A DNA stretch of 32,482 nt. Source: Nanobdellota archaeon. Its GTDB lineage: Archaea > Nanobdellota > Nanobdellia > Woesearchaeales > GW2011-AR9. Positions within the stretch are counted from its first letter, which is position 1. Each line of letters begins with the position of its first letter. The stretch spans positions 1-32,482 of the forward strand of contig JAUYPX010000017.1 of the NCBI GenBank assembly GCA_030697505.1, in the 5' to 3' direction. Positions 7,230 through 16,717 of this stretch are shown piece by piece. A program made the translations under genes and the position numbers. The notes beneath the pieces were generated by a model, which made no database searches, was not told the DNA's origin, and saw only the letters and a program-made list of their open reading frames with translations.

Positions 7230-9792
7230 AATTTTTAGCTTTAGCCGGAGGCTCGACATATTGTACTTGCGATAAGCCGTAGACTTTTCCAACTTCAGCA
7301 CTACTAATTTGTGCTTCCACTAAGGAATTTATGCCTCTCTCAGATTGAATCTTCTGTTTGAGATAATATGGAACTTCCACAGGATCCATATTTCCTGGAA
7401 CTTTAATTTTCCCCTCCATAGTTATCCCTTGAAGATTAAAAGCGATAGTGTAAATATATTCCTTCGTTTTGCCCCGTAAATCTCCTAATGGAAAATCAGA
7501 AGGGTAAGCGCGAGACAGGATGTTCTTCACTTTAAACTGATTATCCGTTAGCACTTCAGAGGAAGCTTGCAAACCTTCAAACTTTGTACAACTTGCACCT
7601 GAACTTAACTGTCCAGCAGTATTAATACATACATAATCTGTACCCGCTCCAGCAGCAATACTTGGAATTTTTGTAGTTCCATTTAATGTAATACCAGCAT
7701 TTCCCCTGATTTCCAATAAGTCATCTTGGGGTTCTCTAATGTATGCAAGATCATCATCACCAAAGTTTATCTGTCCCCCATGTTGAAAAAATCCTTCAGC
7801 TCCAGTTATTCTTAATGCTTGTTTGCCCCTTATTAATACTGTGCCAGGAAAGCTTGGCGCTTCAGAAGTAACATTAAATCTGCCTCTCATAAAATATAAA
7901 TTGGCAAACCTAGTTGAAAACGAACCTAAATTCCCCTGGTCATCACTTACAGGGCTTAATTCAGTTGTATTTAATACCCATCTAGATGGAGAACCAACGG
8001 TAATTCCACTTGTAACATTCAAAAAACGTAAAACAGCATCAGAATTATTGTTAATTAAGTCAGTTGTGTCGTTAATCATCTGCGAAACAGAACTATTCGC
8101 ACCAGTAATGTTATTGTAATGCAAAAGATGAGAATTGTCTGTAACAAATGCAGCCCCAACAGTTCCAGATAAATCGCCACCAACTGCAATAGTGTTAGTA
8201 TTTGAAACATTAACTACATCTACAAGAACAGAATTAGTCTGGACTTGTGGGCTTAATCCTGTTCCAGACAAATCGCCTGACCAGGAAGAAGCAGTCGTTA
8301 AATCATTGGTGCTGTCTGTATCCAAGTTAGCTGGTTTATTGCTGACGTTATCCCAATGAGAAAGAACAGAATTATCCTGTACGGAAGCAGAGCTAACTGT
8401 TCCAGACAAGTCTCCGCCAACTACAGAAGATGCCACTGTCGAAGTTACCCAAGAATACTTAACTCCAATTATTCCACTTTCATTTTCTAACGAAGTGGTA
8501 TTAATTCTTGAAACATTGTAGTATCCTTGTGGTTCAATTACTGCTAAGATTTGAGCAGAAGTATTACCCGTATTTGTATCTACAATGGTGCAAAGATTAG
8601 ACGTAGCTCCAGTAACATTACTACAACTTAAAGTAGTTGAGTTCTCTTTTATTTGAAGATTATCGTATGTCCCTGATGCATCGCCACCAAAAGAAGCGCT
8701 TGTTGTTAAATCGTTGGTGCTATCAGTATCCAGGTTAGCAGGTTTATTGCTAACATTGTCCCAATGCGATAGAACGGAATTATCCTTTACAGAAGCCGTA
8801 CTTACTGTACCACTTAGATCACCGCCAACTGCTATAGTTCCCGTATTTGAAACATTCGCTATATCAGAAAGAACTGAATTGGTCTGTACTTGTGGACTGA
8901 GCCCGGTTCCTGATAGATCACCAGACCAGGAAGAAGCAGTAGTTAAATCATTGGTGCTATCTGTGTCTAAGTTTGCAGGCTTACTACTTACATTATCCCA
9001 ATGTAGTGAGTGACTATTATCAGTCACCTGTAAGGTATTATACGTTCCTGAAATATCTCCACCAAATGCAGTACTTGTATTCAAGTCGTCTGAGCCATTA
9101 GTATCAAGATTTGGTTTGCTGGTTACGTTGTCCCAGTGTAAAGTATGGCTATCAGCCGTTATTTGGATATTACCATAGGTTCCGGATACATCGCCACCAA
9201 AGCTATCTGTTAATTCAACAAATAAACCTTGAAAATAAGATAATATAACTGAAAAAGTATTTCCAGATAAGCTTATTCCCGTTCCATTAGTATAAGTGGT
9301 ATCATCATCACGTAAGTCTATAGTCTGGTTTAGTTTTGTTTCGTTGAAAAATATAGTTGCTGAATCATTTGTTAAATAGAGATTATCTCCTTTCTTGTTG
9401 GTATCTGTATCAACATCACTGCTGCATAAAACAGTTCCATTGGGTAATACTCCAACCACTTTGTCTGTTCCAGAACAATCAGTATTTACTAAAGCGTTAA
9501 ATCTAGTGGTTTCGTTTGTATCTGTGAATCCGCCCCCCACAACCTGAGATGAGGCAATTGTTACATTGCCCCAATTTGTAGCTTTTATCAGCCCATTGAC
9601 TTCTAATGGCGCGCTGGGCGTACTGGTATTTATACCTACCTTTCCACCGCTGGAATCGACAAATAACTTGTTGAGATTAACGAAGAAGTTGCCAGAAACG
9701 TTGAGCGCTCCGTCTTGTACCGTTACCGGTGCAGCTGAAACTGCTACAATACTCAATAATAATATTAATACAAAACTTGTTATCTTATTCAT
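7228..9792 (-). CDS. Secreted adhesin-like protein with tail-fibre-type repeats
   Basis: An 854-aa secreted protein and the last gene of the surface operon. A signal peptide covers residues 1-20 (cleavage after VSA). Residues ~50-67 contain GKVGINTSTPSAPLEVNG, close to the VGIGTxxPxxxLxVxG motif common in phage tail fibres and bacterial fibre-like surface proteins. Residues ~195-563 hold eight copies of GGDxSGT (near 199, 244, 290, 323, 369, 459, 506 and 538) alternating with HWDNVSNKPANLDTDSTNDL. A fibre-type motif LGSFSTRFANLYF lies near residue 630. The last ~120 residues form a distinct domain without a membrane anchor, and I see no S74 chaperone protease domain. N-glycosylation sequons are frequent. 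A GAGGT lies 13 nt before the ATG. A beta-rich, possibly trimeric, attachment fibre is inferred. Confidence 0.75.
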   Translation of the reverse strand: MNKITSFVLILLLSIVAVSAAPVTVQDGALNVSGNFFVNLNKLFVDSSGGKVGINTSTPSAPLEVNGLIKATNWGNVTIASSQVVGGGFTDTNETTRFNALVNTDCSGTDKVVGVLPNGTVLCSSDVDTDTNKKGDNLYLTNDSATIFFNETKLNQTIDLRDDDTTYTNGTGISLSGNTFSVILSYFQGLFVELTDSFGGDVSGTYGNIQITADSHTLHWDNVTSKPNLDTNGSDDLNTSTAFGGDISGTYNTLQVTDNSHSLHWDNVSSKPANLDTDSTNDLTTASSWSGDLSGTGLSPQVQTNSVLSDIANVSNTGTIAVGGDLSGTVSTASVKDNSVLSHWDNVSNKPANLDTDSTNDLTTSASFGGDASGTYDNLQIKENSTTLSCSNVTGATSNLCTIVDTNTGNTSAQILAVIEPQGYYNVSRINTTSLENESGIIGVKYSWVTSTVASSVVGGDLSGTVSSASVQDNSVLSHWDNVSNKPANLDTDSTNDLTTASSWSGDLSGTGLSPQVQTNSVLVDVVNVSNTNTIAVGGDLSGTVGAAFVTDNSHLLHYNNITGANSSVSQMINDTTDLINNNSDAVLRFLNVTSGITVGSPSRWVLNTTELSPVSDDQGNLGSFSTRFANLYFMRGRFNVTSEAPSFPGTVLIRGKQALRITGAEGFFQHGGQINFGDDDLAYIREPQDDLLEIRGNAGITLNGTTKIPSIAAGAGTDYVCINTAGQLSSGASCTKFEGLQASSEVLTDNQFKVKNILSRAYPSDFPLGDLRGKTKEYIYTIAFNLQGITMEGKIKVPGNMDPVEVPYYLKQKIQSERGINSLVEAQISSAEVGKVYGLSQVQYVEPPAKAKN
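8104..9210 (-). repeat. Tandem protein repeats (GGDxSGT / HWDNVSNKPANLD) in the fibre-like gene
   Basis: Eight related units of ~33-46 codons. Two blocks, around 8230-8440 and 8880-9010 with a third near 8705-8830, encode nearly the same amino acids with many synonymous differences, so selection has kept the protein sequence while the DNA diverged. Confidence 0.75.
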
Positions 9793-9809
9793 CTTTCATC
9801 TACCTCTTT

Positions 9810-12800
9810 TTAGTTGATTCCATTTTCAATTAATGTTCTCTTTAAGAATACATGACCGGATTCATTCACATAAGCAACTAAGTCGCCATTATGTTTAATT
9901 CTGAAATCATTACTTGATTCTGATGAGCTTAATGTTTCTTGATCTTCATGCAAAGTCCCATCAATATATATACTGCCGTTATTCACGACTATTAGAACTT
10001 CTTCCCCATTATTCTTTATTATAAAAAGGTCATTTGAAGTACTTTGATAATTAGAGTTCTGTTGTAAAGTATTTTTCAATACTAAATGTCCTAAATCACC
10101 AAACCATGCGATAACGCTACCAGAAGTATTTTTAATGTTAAAAAGAGGAGTAGCTTCATCAACAGTATAAGATTGAAAAAAAGTACGACTTTCGCTTCCA
10201 GAAGTATCGTTAGCATACCAAGTGTAATTATACTCTCCTACTGCTAAACCAGTAAGTGCTTTTCCATAGATGTTTCCATTTTGTGATAGGTTAGTATAAT
10301 TTACACCATTAAATTCCAAAATTACTGTATCAATCTTACTACTATTTGTCCAAGTTATATTAAACACATAGTTTATTCCAGAGATATTAATTGTAGGGTC
10401 TGTTGGGAATTCCTGAGGATTAGAATAAATAAGAGTTCCATTCTCAGTTGATCCTTGTAGGCCAACAATAAAATTATAAGTTGAAATTACGCTAATATCG
10501 CTACTTGTTGTAAGAACATCACCATTAATGTTATTTGTTGCTGCATAAACCCTGTATTTTCCACTGCCATGCGAACTGGTGGTGATGTTCCAACTGTAAT
10601 TATTCCAAATCTGATCCAATCTTAATTCCTCTCCAGGAATAAGTGTTCTTGAAATAGTTTCATTAACGATAACGGCTTCATCAATCCATTCTTGGCTTAC
10701 CGTATTATAATATTGGACCTTCATTAATAAGTAAAAGAGAGAAGCATAATCACCATAGTTCTTTATTTTTGATTGATTAAGGGCACCAGTTTCATAATAA
10801 GTGATGTTAATGCCTGAATATTCAAGTATTCCTGCTGTATCTGAATGGAAGGTGACAGGAACTAAACAATAACCCTCTTCATCTTTCGTGCATGCAAACA
10901 GATAATCATTAATCTCAGTGATGTTTAAATCAATTTCCTGTGGTGAAGAGTTTAAAACGCCATTGAATTCATAATCAATATTACCACTATCCCCAGAATC
11001 AATAGTTATGTTTTCAGGAAATGTTGTAATATTGCCAAGACGTAATGGAAAAAGGCTTACTTGCGGAGTAGCTTCAATAACGGCAGCTGACCATCCGCCT
11101 GCGGTTATATTTATCCAATAATCATTTGGTACCTCTAACCCAGAAATATTCCATTCATAATAACAATTCACGGCTGTAGGTGTCCCACATAAATTTGCTT
11201 TAGTATCAGATACAATTAGATTAGTGATGTTAGATTCGCCGGTTCCCCAGTACAGATTAAAGTTATTTCCCGAAGGCATTTCACTATTTGTCAGCCAAGT
11301 GATATTATATTTGCCTGGTATTTCTATATTAGTTTCTAATACTGGGCTAACATAGGCTGCCCAGAAACCTCTCTCATTTATGCCTGTTCCTGAATTATCT
11401 TGATAGTAGACTCCGTGCCACTCCCCTCTATTAGAAGTAACATTTTCTATAGTTCCATTCACATAATTACTGAAGTATTGAACTTCTGTTTCATTTGGTA
11501 AAACTGGCCTGGTATTCCAACCAGCTGCAAGACCGCAATGGAACGGTTCATCAGCACAATTGCAATCGTTGTCTCCATCATCACCGCCAACTATATCATG
11601 CACGTAAAAGTCTTTTAAGCGATAGTTGAGATTTACTGGAAATCTAACATTTACAATTCCACCAGCTCCATCTTGGCAGCCGGATGCACTACAAGTTGCA
11701 TCTCCGCCCTTTCCCCCAATCAAATCGTAAACTTCAATATTATTGCTATCATCAAAACCATTGAAGATAGTGAAAACCTCTCCAACATCACCGCCCCATC
11801 CTTGGGTGTCTGAACCATCAGGAGCTTTGATATCATGAACCTTAATATCATATAACTTTCCCCTATATTCGCCGTGATGATCCCCCGAGGATCCTGCCGG
11901 TCTGCAGCCACTTCCAGACGCACTGCTACCACCAACACCCGTTTCTATGTCGTGAATAGTAATGTTTTCTAAAACATCATTGCTATTGCTTCCGATAAAA
12001 ACATCAATACTTCCTGCATCACCACCATAACCACCAACACCAGTTCCAACCGCTCCGTTAGCTCCGGCACCACCGTATAAGTTATATAAATTAATATTTT
12101 TAAACATAGGGTTTGTACCTTCAGAATGCATGACAACTTGCATGTCTGCGCCCCAACCACCATCGCCAAAACTTCCAGTGCCATGAACCGCTCCGTTAGA
12201 TCCTGGCGCTCCTCTCCAGTTATAAATAGCAACATTAACTACCTGATTAAAATTTCCATTAACAATGTCTCCATCAATCCCATCATCTCCGTCATCTCCA
12301 GCATTATCACATACAACTGTACCTTTGGCTCCCGAAGTGCCATTATGTATATTGACATTGTAAATATTTCCACTGAAATATAGCCCTCTTGGTGTCTTAA
12401 CATCACCGGATAATCCACAATATCCGGGAGAACCAGTTTTACCTGCATTGCCAGCATCACCAGTCAAAACCGCATGAACTCCTCTCTGAGTCAAGCCATT
12501 TAAAGTAACATTACTGAAGCCTTGGATCAAGTACCCATATCCCCCATCACCGCCGCGACAAGCTTGATTAGTGGCAGCAGTACAATCTCCTCCATCACCA
12601 CTTATTACTGAACCAAATGTAATATTTTTAAGCATCATATTACTTGAAGAAAAACTCATCAACCAAGCATTTCCTCCATGTCCGCCGTCACCAGTATTCC
12701 CCGCAGTGGTAGTAAATCCTGCTCCTGCAGTGATAGTTGCAAAAGTCAAATTTTCAAAAGTGTGGTTCCCGCCGGAGGAATCGTAAACTCCATAAGCATT

Positions 12801-13211
12801 TCCTCCAGCTAGATTGGTGCTATCACCGACACCAGCAGTGATAGCTGTTATATTCAAATTCTGGAGAGTTGATGTGTTCCCACTAGTATTGATGTAAATA
12901 GCTGCAGAATCTTTACTTCCCGTACCAAAATTGTAATCTCCATTTAATATTAAATTCTTTATGGTAACATGTTTTGCATTAATAATTAAAGAATCGGCCG
13001 TACAGACATTAGTACCATTGATTGTCACGGAGATATTGATATTTAGATTGCCGTCACCTTGATCTGAATTACAATTGATAACATCTCCGGAATTAGCATT
13101 GTTTATGGCAGTTTGAATATTTCCATAATCCCCTGGTACGTTTATGATTGCTGCACTAGCTAGCGGAACCATACAAAGCACCAGTGCCAATAAATAGATT
13201 ATTTTCCTCAT
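9810..13211 (-). CDS. Secreted glycine-rich parallel beta-helix surface protein
   Basis: A 1133-aa secreted protein. A signal peptide covers residues 1-20 (ending LASA). It is followed by IINVPGDYGNIQTAINNANSGDVI, the usual opening of right-handed parallel beta-helix (pectin-lyase-like) surface proteins. Residues ~60-570 continue as short NI/VT strands separated by very Gly/Asp-rich turns (GGDGG, GDAGNAG, GGYGGDAG), with scattered Cys pairs. Residues ~600-1020 look like Ig-like beta-sandwich modules, including NITWTNSSKIDTVILEFNG. The C-terminus carries two related modules of the type FNIKN...G.VIAWFGDLGHLVLKNTL and FRIKHNGDLVAYVNESGHVFLKRTL. Sequons are abundant. No polysaccharide-lyase active site can be recognised, so a structural or adhesive role is likelier than an enzyme. 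The start overlaps the stop of the upstream gene (ATGA). Confidence 0.75.
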   Translation of the reverse strand: MRKIIYLLALVLCMVPLASAAIINVPGDYGNIQTAINNANSGDVINCNSDQGDGNLNINISVTINGTNVCTADSLIINAKHVTIKNLILNGDYNFGTGSKDSAAIYINTSGNTSTLQNLNITAITAGVGDSTNLAGGNAYGVYDSSGGNHTFENLTFATITAGAGFTTTAGNTGDGGHGGNAWLMSFSSSNMMLKNITFGSVISGDGGDCTAATNQACRGGDGGYGYLIQGFSNVTLNGLTQRGVHAVLTGDAGNAGKTGSPGYCGLSGDVKTPRGLYFSGNIYNVNIHNGTSGAKGTVVCDNAGDDGDDGIDGDIVNGNFNQVVNVAIYNWRGAPGSNGAVHGTGSFGDGGWGADMQVVMHSEGTNPMFKNINLYNLYGGAGANGAVGTGVGGYGGDAGSIDVFIGSNSNDVLENITIHDIETGVGGSSASGSGCRPAGSSGDHHGEYRGKLYDIKVHDIKAPDGSDTQGWGGDVGEVFTIFNGFDDSNNIEVYDLIGGKGGDATCSASGCQDGAGGIVNVRFPVNLNYRLKDFYVHDIVGGDDGDNDCNCADEPFHCGLAAGWNTRPVLPNETEVQYFSNYVNGTIENVTSNRGEWHGVYYQDNSGTGINERGFWAAYVSPVLETNIEIPGKYNITWLTNSEMPSGNNFNLYWGTGESNITNLIVSDTKANLCGTPTAVNCYYEWNISGLEVPNDYWINITAGGWSAAVIEATPQVSLFPLRLGNITTFPENITIDSGDSGNIDYEFNGVLNSSPQEIDLNITEINDYLFACTKDEEGYCLVPVTFHSDTAGILEYSGINITYYETGALNQSKIKNYGDYASLFYLLMKVQYYNTVSQEWIDEAVIVNETISRTLIPGEELRLDQIWNNYSWNITTSSHGSGKYRVYAATNNINGDVLTTSSDISVISTYNFIVGLQGSTENGTLIYSNPQEFPTDPTINISGINYVFNITWTNSSKIDTVILEFNGVNYTNLSQNGNIYGKALTGLAVGEYNYTWYANDTSGSESRTFFQSYTVDEATPLFNIKNTSGSVIAWFGDLGHLVLKNTLQQNSNYQSTSNDLFIIKNNGEEVLIVVNNGSIYIDGTLHEDQETLSSSESSNDFRIKHNGDLVAYVNESGHVFLKRTLIENGIN

Positions 13212-14539
13212 TTTTTAGTAATTTTTATTGTAACTTCTTTGTTTGCTCCAATTTCTCCAAATCCAAACAAGAGTTCATTATCAAACCTAGTTATGAATTC
13301 CATATCATTGTCACAAACATCAAACGTGAAACCGCCTTCAGTAAAACTGCAATCCATTTCTTCTAGCTTAATCCCAATATTCGGAAGATAAACATTCAAA
13401 AGTAGTTTATGTTCTAGGAAATCGCCGTTCAGTGTTATAGTATAGATGTAAGTATCATTTTGAATAGTTATATCTTCATTAAAATAACCTAAATCCTGTC
13501 CATCTCTATCTTCACTATTAAGGTTGTTTAGCAAAGAGATCTTATTTTTACTGGCTAAGTAAGTGTTAGCCTGCGGCTTTAGTACGGCTTTATGTCTCAT
13601 CTTACCGAACTGGTCGCTTAAGTCTCTGCTAATGTTTTTATATGCCCACCACTGCGACCTTAAAACAAGTTGATCAACATCATAGATTTCAGTACTTTTT
13701 GGTCTGCTTCTTGTCAGTACGAAGTTCTGATTATTTGGAGTAAGAACTTCATACTTAGTACTATTATTCTCGTATTCAATTAAGGCATAGGAATCTCCTT
13801 TGTTTATTGCATCATCTATAATTTGTTGGTACTCCTGCCGTGTTTTCTCTTCCGTTGAGATGATTGGAGAAATATTGTAATTATTTTCCGCGGAGGTTGA
13901 GAGCGGAGATTCTTTAACTTCAATATCAATGCTTCTGGAAACTGGTTCAAATACTTCATCTCCGGTAAAATTTGCAGTGATTTTATATGCACCAGGGAGC
14001 CACGATGAAGTGTTCCATTCAATCTTAGCTCTTCCTTCATTATCTGTGATATCAGAACCTATCAATTCATCAGCATAAAAATCAACTTTTTTATCTGGAA
14101 TGGGGGTTTGGTTTTCATCTCTTAGCATTGCTTCGATGTTCACGACATCACCAACAAATGCAGTGATTTTATTTACTATAAGCACAAGAATTGTTTTTAT
14201 TAAACTGGGCTGTTGTATTGGCAGCTGTGCTGTTTGATTGATAGGTTGTTGAGGCACTTCAATGGAGCTATCATTTGTTGCTTTTTCAACAGGACTTTTG
14301 TTAACAAGGGGATCCGCAGGCAGGATAGCTACTGAAGCACCAGTGGGGCTTCCACTATCTGTTTCATTTATAGGAAAAGTTGGTGCTGGCTGAATTTCAA
14401 TGGAATTTCCACTTTCCGTCAAACTTGATACATTTTCAGGGACTATAGAAAGCCCTAGAGAATCATTTTCTGCAGCTAAAACAAAAGTTATAGCCAGTAA
14501 AAAGAGCATAAATATTATTATGTTTTTCTTAGGTATCAT
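13208..14539 (-). CDS. Secreted protein with Ig-like (invasin/Big-type) domain
   Basis: A 443-aa secreted protein. A signal peptide covers ~1-22 (FLLAITFVLAA). Residues ~25-110 are a low-complexity Pro/Ser/Thr/Asn linker. Residues ~113-205 form an Ig-like domain of the kind that fills bacterial stalk proteins: VGDVVNIEAMLRDENQTPIPDKKVDFY, then GSDITDNEGRAKIEWNTSSWLPGAYKITANF. The C-terminal ~230 residues are beta-rich and I do not recognise them. There is no C-terminal membrane anchor. Both ends use ATGA overlaps with neighbours, which suggests translational coupling with the protease before it and the beta-helix protein after it. It may be a linker or accessory part of the same extracellular complex. 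Confidence 0.7.
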   Translation of the reverse strand: MIPKKNIIIFMLFLLAITFVLAAENDSLGLSIVPENVSSLTESGNSIEIQPAPTFPINETDSGSPTGASVAILPADPLVNKSPVEKATNDSSIEVPQQPINQTAQLPIQQPSLIKTILVLIVNKITAFVGDVVNIEAMLRDENQTPIPDKKVDFYADELIGSDITDNEGRAKIEWNTSSWLPGAYKITANFTGDEVFEPVSRSIDIEVKESPLSTSAENNYNISPIISTEEKTRQEYQQIIDDAINKGDSYALIEYENNSTKYEVLTPNNQNFVLTRSRPKSTEIYDVDQLVLRSQWWAYKNISRDLSDQFGKMRHKAVLKPQANTYLASKNKISLLNNLNSEDRDGQDLGYFNEDITIQNDTYIYTITLNGDFLEHKLLLNVYLPNIGIKLEEMDCSFTEGGFTFDVCDNDMEFITRFDNELLFGFGEIGANKEVTIKITKK

Positions 14540-16698
14540 TCTTGCACACCACGCCCAGATATGTTAAATTTAGCGCTGGTTACGTTTATGTATTTCGGTA
14601 GCCGGAGGTATCTTGTGATTGATTGGCCAGCAGTAAAGGTTACGTTTTCTGTTGATAAATTATTGCTAAACTTGAAAATTGAGCTATATTGGGGAGAGAT
14701 GGTAATATAATCTAATGTAACCGTATCTGTTCCATTTACGTCATTGTAGGTATCATTCACTGTTTTGACATTGATGAATAGATCGGATGGATGCACGCCC
14801 ATGGTGAAGATGTTGGTAATGTCATTGTTAGTATTGATACCATCAGTTACAAGGACCTTGAAGAGGTATTGCCCGCTGTAGGTGAAGTCGTTTGGATCTA
14901 CTTCATAAGAGGTTTGGTTGTAATCTACTTCGAGAGTGGTGTAATTATCGCCGCCATCAAGACTTGCAAGAATTGCATAATGTAAAGTGTCGTTATCGGC
15001 ATCACTTGCATTCCAGATTAAGTTGAATGGTTCTGAAATCAAAGAAGAATTATCTATTGACGCTAATGAAATTTGAGGAGTGTTTGTGCTGACAGTTCTG
15101 TTAGCTTTCAGGGTGGCTTGCTCAAAAAATTTTAGTGTACTTAAGTTGTCATAAGGTATTGTGAATAAGAAATAGCTTTCATTAGTTGTGGTTACATTTC
15201 CACTATAATCACTATATTCAAATGAGGGAGTAAAATTAAATTGATATAGGATATTATTATTACTATCTTTAGCGACAAAAGAATAATTTCCTGAAGTAAA
15301 ATCGCTTTCATTTGAAACAAAACTGTTATTAACAACGTAAAACTCTTCTAATGTTATGTCACCTGCAGAACCAACAAAACCCCTAATAACAGCAACATTA
15401 GATTGAGGGACCTGCTCTTTCTTTACTTCATTCAATATCTGTTGATAAGATTCTTTATCAATCCACCTACTTAAATAATTTATAGTTGAACTACCGCCCA
15501 TCATATTAATAAGATAAGTAGGCGGATTGCCGCTAAAGTAAAAATCGCCAATAAGATTTTTATCTTCTATGGGACAACCATGAAGATTTGGATAATCAGG
15601 AAGAGAAGTATTAACACAACGTGAGTCAAAAGAACCACCGTCATTTGCATTTGGACAAGAAAGTTGACTATCCCATATACTAATATTATATTCGTCACAT
15701 AATTGAAATGTGTGACCTATTTCGTGAGCTGTTGTTGATTCAGATAATTCATTAGCAAGAACGCTAGTAAAAATAAATCTAGATGCACGACCCATTTGAG
15801 GATAAAGATTCTGAGAAAACAAACCCACTGTCCTATCCGCTTCTGAAAGTAACATTTTTAATTGAAAAAGGGGCAGTGCCGTAGGCAAATTAGAAGAAGA
15901 AATGCTGACGGGATTAGAAGTGGTATAACTTAGTTTATCATCTGCAAGGGGGTAAACTTTTTTAAAAAATTCGAAATGATCTACAACATTATTGTTAAAA
16001 TCTGCTAACTGATTATTGTTAAGTATAGCTGGAACAAAATTTAATGTAAATTCTCCAGTATCAACAACATTAACCGTTGTTGTATTTTGATTATTGTTTA
16101 AATTTAAATCAGTCATTGCTAAACCAAATCTAACACTACACAAGGAAATGATAATCAACAATAAAAATAAAATTTTCTTTTTAAATTTTTTACGTTTCTT
16201 TCTTCGAAAATGAATTAATGTTAAAAGAATACCAATTACTACTAAGATTGGAAGTGCTAAAAGCCCTATAAGAAAAGCATAAGAAAAAAATCCAGCAGCT
16301 CCGTCTGTTTTATAACCTATTTCGGCGCTTGCAGAATAGATTAAAGTATTATTATAGTAAAGATTAATTTCATAAGGACGCCCAGGCACAATAAAAAGGG
16401 TAGTATCATAACTATAAAATTTTAATGTTTCGTTAATCTCCTCAGCTACATTCATCCTTGTTGAATCATCAAAAATGATATACTGAACTTTAATTTCTGA
16501 AATGTTTATCTGACCAGAAGAGTTGATGATGGTAAAAGAATATGGGGAGAATGGTTCAAGTTGGATTAGACCACTGTCGTACATAACTTTAAATTCTTTA
16601 AATACTGGTGCTATATCCGCACTAACATTAAAACTCATAATGATAGAAATAAATAACATAACTAATATGTACAAGCCTATTCTCTTTTTTATTCTCAT
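14536..16698 (-). CDS. Membrane-anchored M64-like zinc metalloprotease, fused N-terminal membrane domain
   Basis: A 720-aa protein. Residues 1-27 are a signal sequence and 28-130 an extracytoplasmic domain. A membrane segment follows at ~138-163, then a very basic cytosolic loop (FRRKKRKKFKKK), then a second hydrophobic segment (~176-194). From ~196 onward the protein aligns with the neighbouring 480-aa protease. The zinc site is HEIGH (His325, Glu326, His329) followed by CDEY, matching the HExxHxxxxxxDEY pattern of M64 (IgA-peptidase-like) enzymes. A Fn3/cadherin-like domain (~550-660) contains a segment encoded by DNA identical to part of the next gene upstream. The second hydrophobic segment sits exactly where the paralogue has its signal peptide, which suggests a fusion. 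The likely role is an extracellular protease tethered to the membrane that processes surface proteins. Confidence 0.75.
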   Translation of the reverse strand: MRIKKRIGLYILVMLFISIIMSFNVSADIAPVFKEFKVMYDSGLIQLEPFSPYSFTIINSSGQINISEIKVQYIIFDDSTRMNVAEEINETLKFYSYDTTLFIVPGRPYEINLYYNNTLIYSASAEIGYKTDGAAGFFSYAFLIGLLALPILVVIGILLTLIHFRRKKRKKFKKKILFLLLIIISLCSVRFGLAMTDLNLNNNQNTTTVNVVDTGEFTLNFVPAILNNNQLADFNNNVVDHFEFFKKVYPLADDKLSYTTSNPVSISSSNLPTALPLFQLKMLLSEADRTVGLFSQNLYPQMGRASRFIFTSVLANELSESTTAHEIGHTFQLCDEYNISIWDSQLSCPNANDGGSFDSRCVNTSLPDYPNLHGCPIEDKNLIGDFYFSGNPPTYLINMMGGSSTINYLSRWIDKESYQQILNEVKKEQVPQSNVAVIRGFVGSAGDITLEEFYVVNNSFVSNESDFTSGNYSFVAKDSNNNILYQFNFTPSFEYSDYSGNVTTTNESYFLFTIPYDNLSTLKFFEQATLKANRTVSTNTPQISLASIDNSSLISEPFNLIWNASDADNDTLHYAILASLDGGDNYTTLEVDYNQTSYEVDPNDFTYSGQYLFKVLVTDGINTNNDITNIFTMGVHPSDLFINVKTVNDTYNDVNGTDTVTLDYITISPQYSSIFKFSNNLSTENVTFTAGQSITRYLRLPKYINVTSAKFNISGRGVQE
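14822..14945 (-). repeat. 124-bp identical repeat, copy A
   Basis: This stretch is identical over all 124 bases to 16737-16860. It codes for the end of a Fn3-like domain (TTLEVDYNQTSYEVDPNDF onward) in the 720-aa protease. The match stops abruptly at both ends, which points to a recent duplication or gene conversion. Confidence 0.95.
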
Positions 16699-16717
16699 TT
16701 TTTCTTAATCTTTGAAA

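Noticed and set aside
8104..9210. Regular repeats that might be taken for a CRISPR array
   Set aside because: The units are in-frame protein repeats of 33-46 codons with synonymous differences, not identical short repeats with unique spacers.
7228..9792. Possible S74 intramolecular chaperone protease at the end of the fibre-like protein
   Set aside because: Motifs that usually precede S74 domains are present, but the C-terminal ~120 residues lack the S74 catalytic Ser/Lys pattern and look different.
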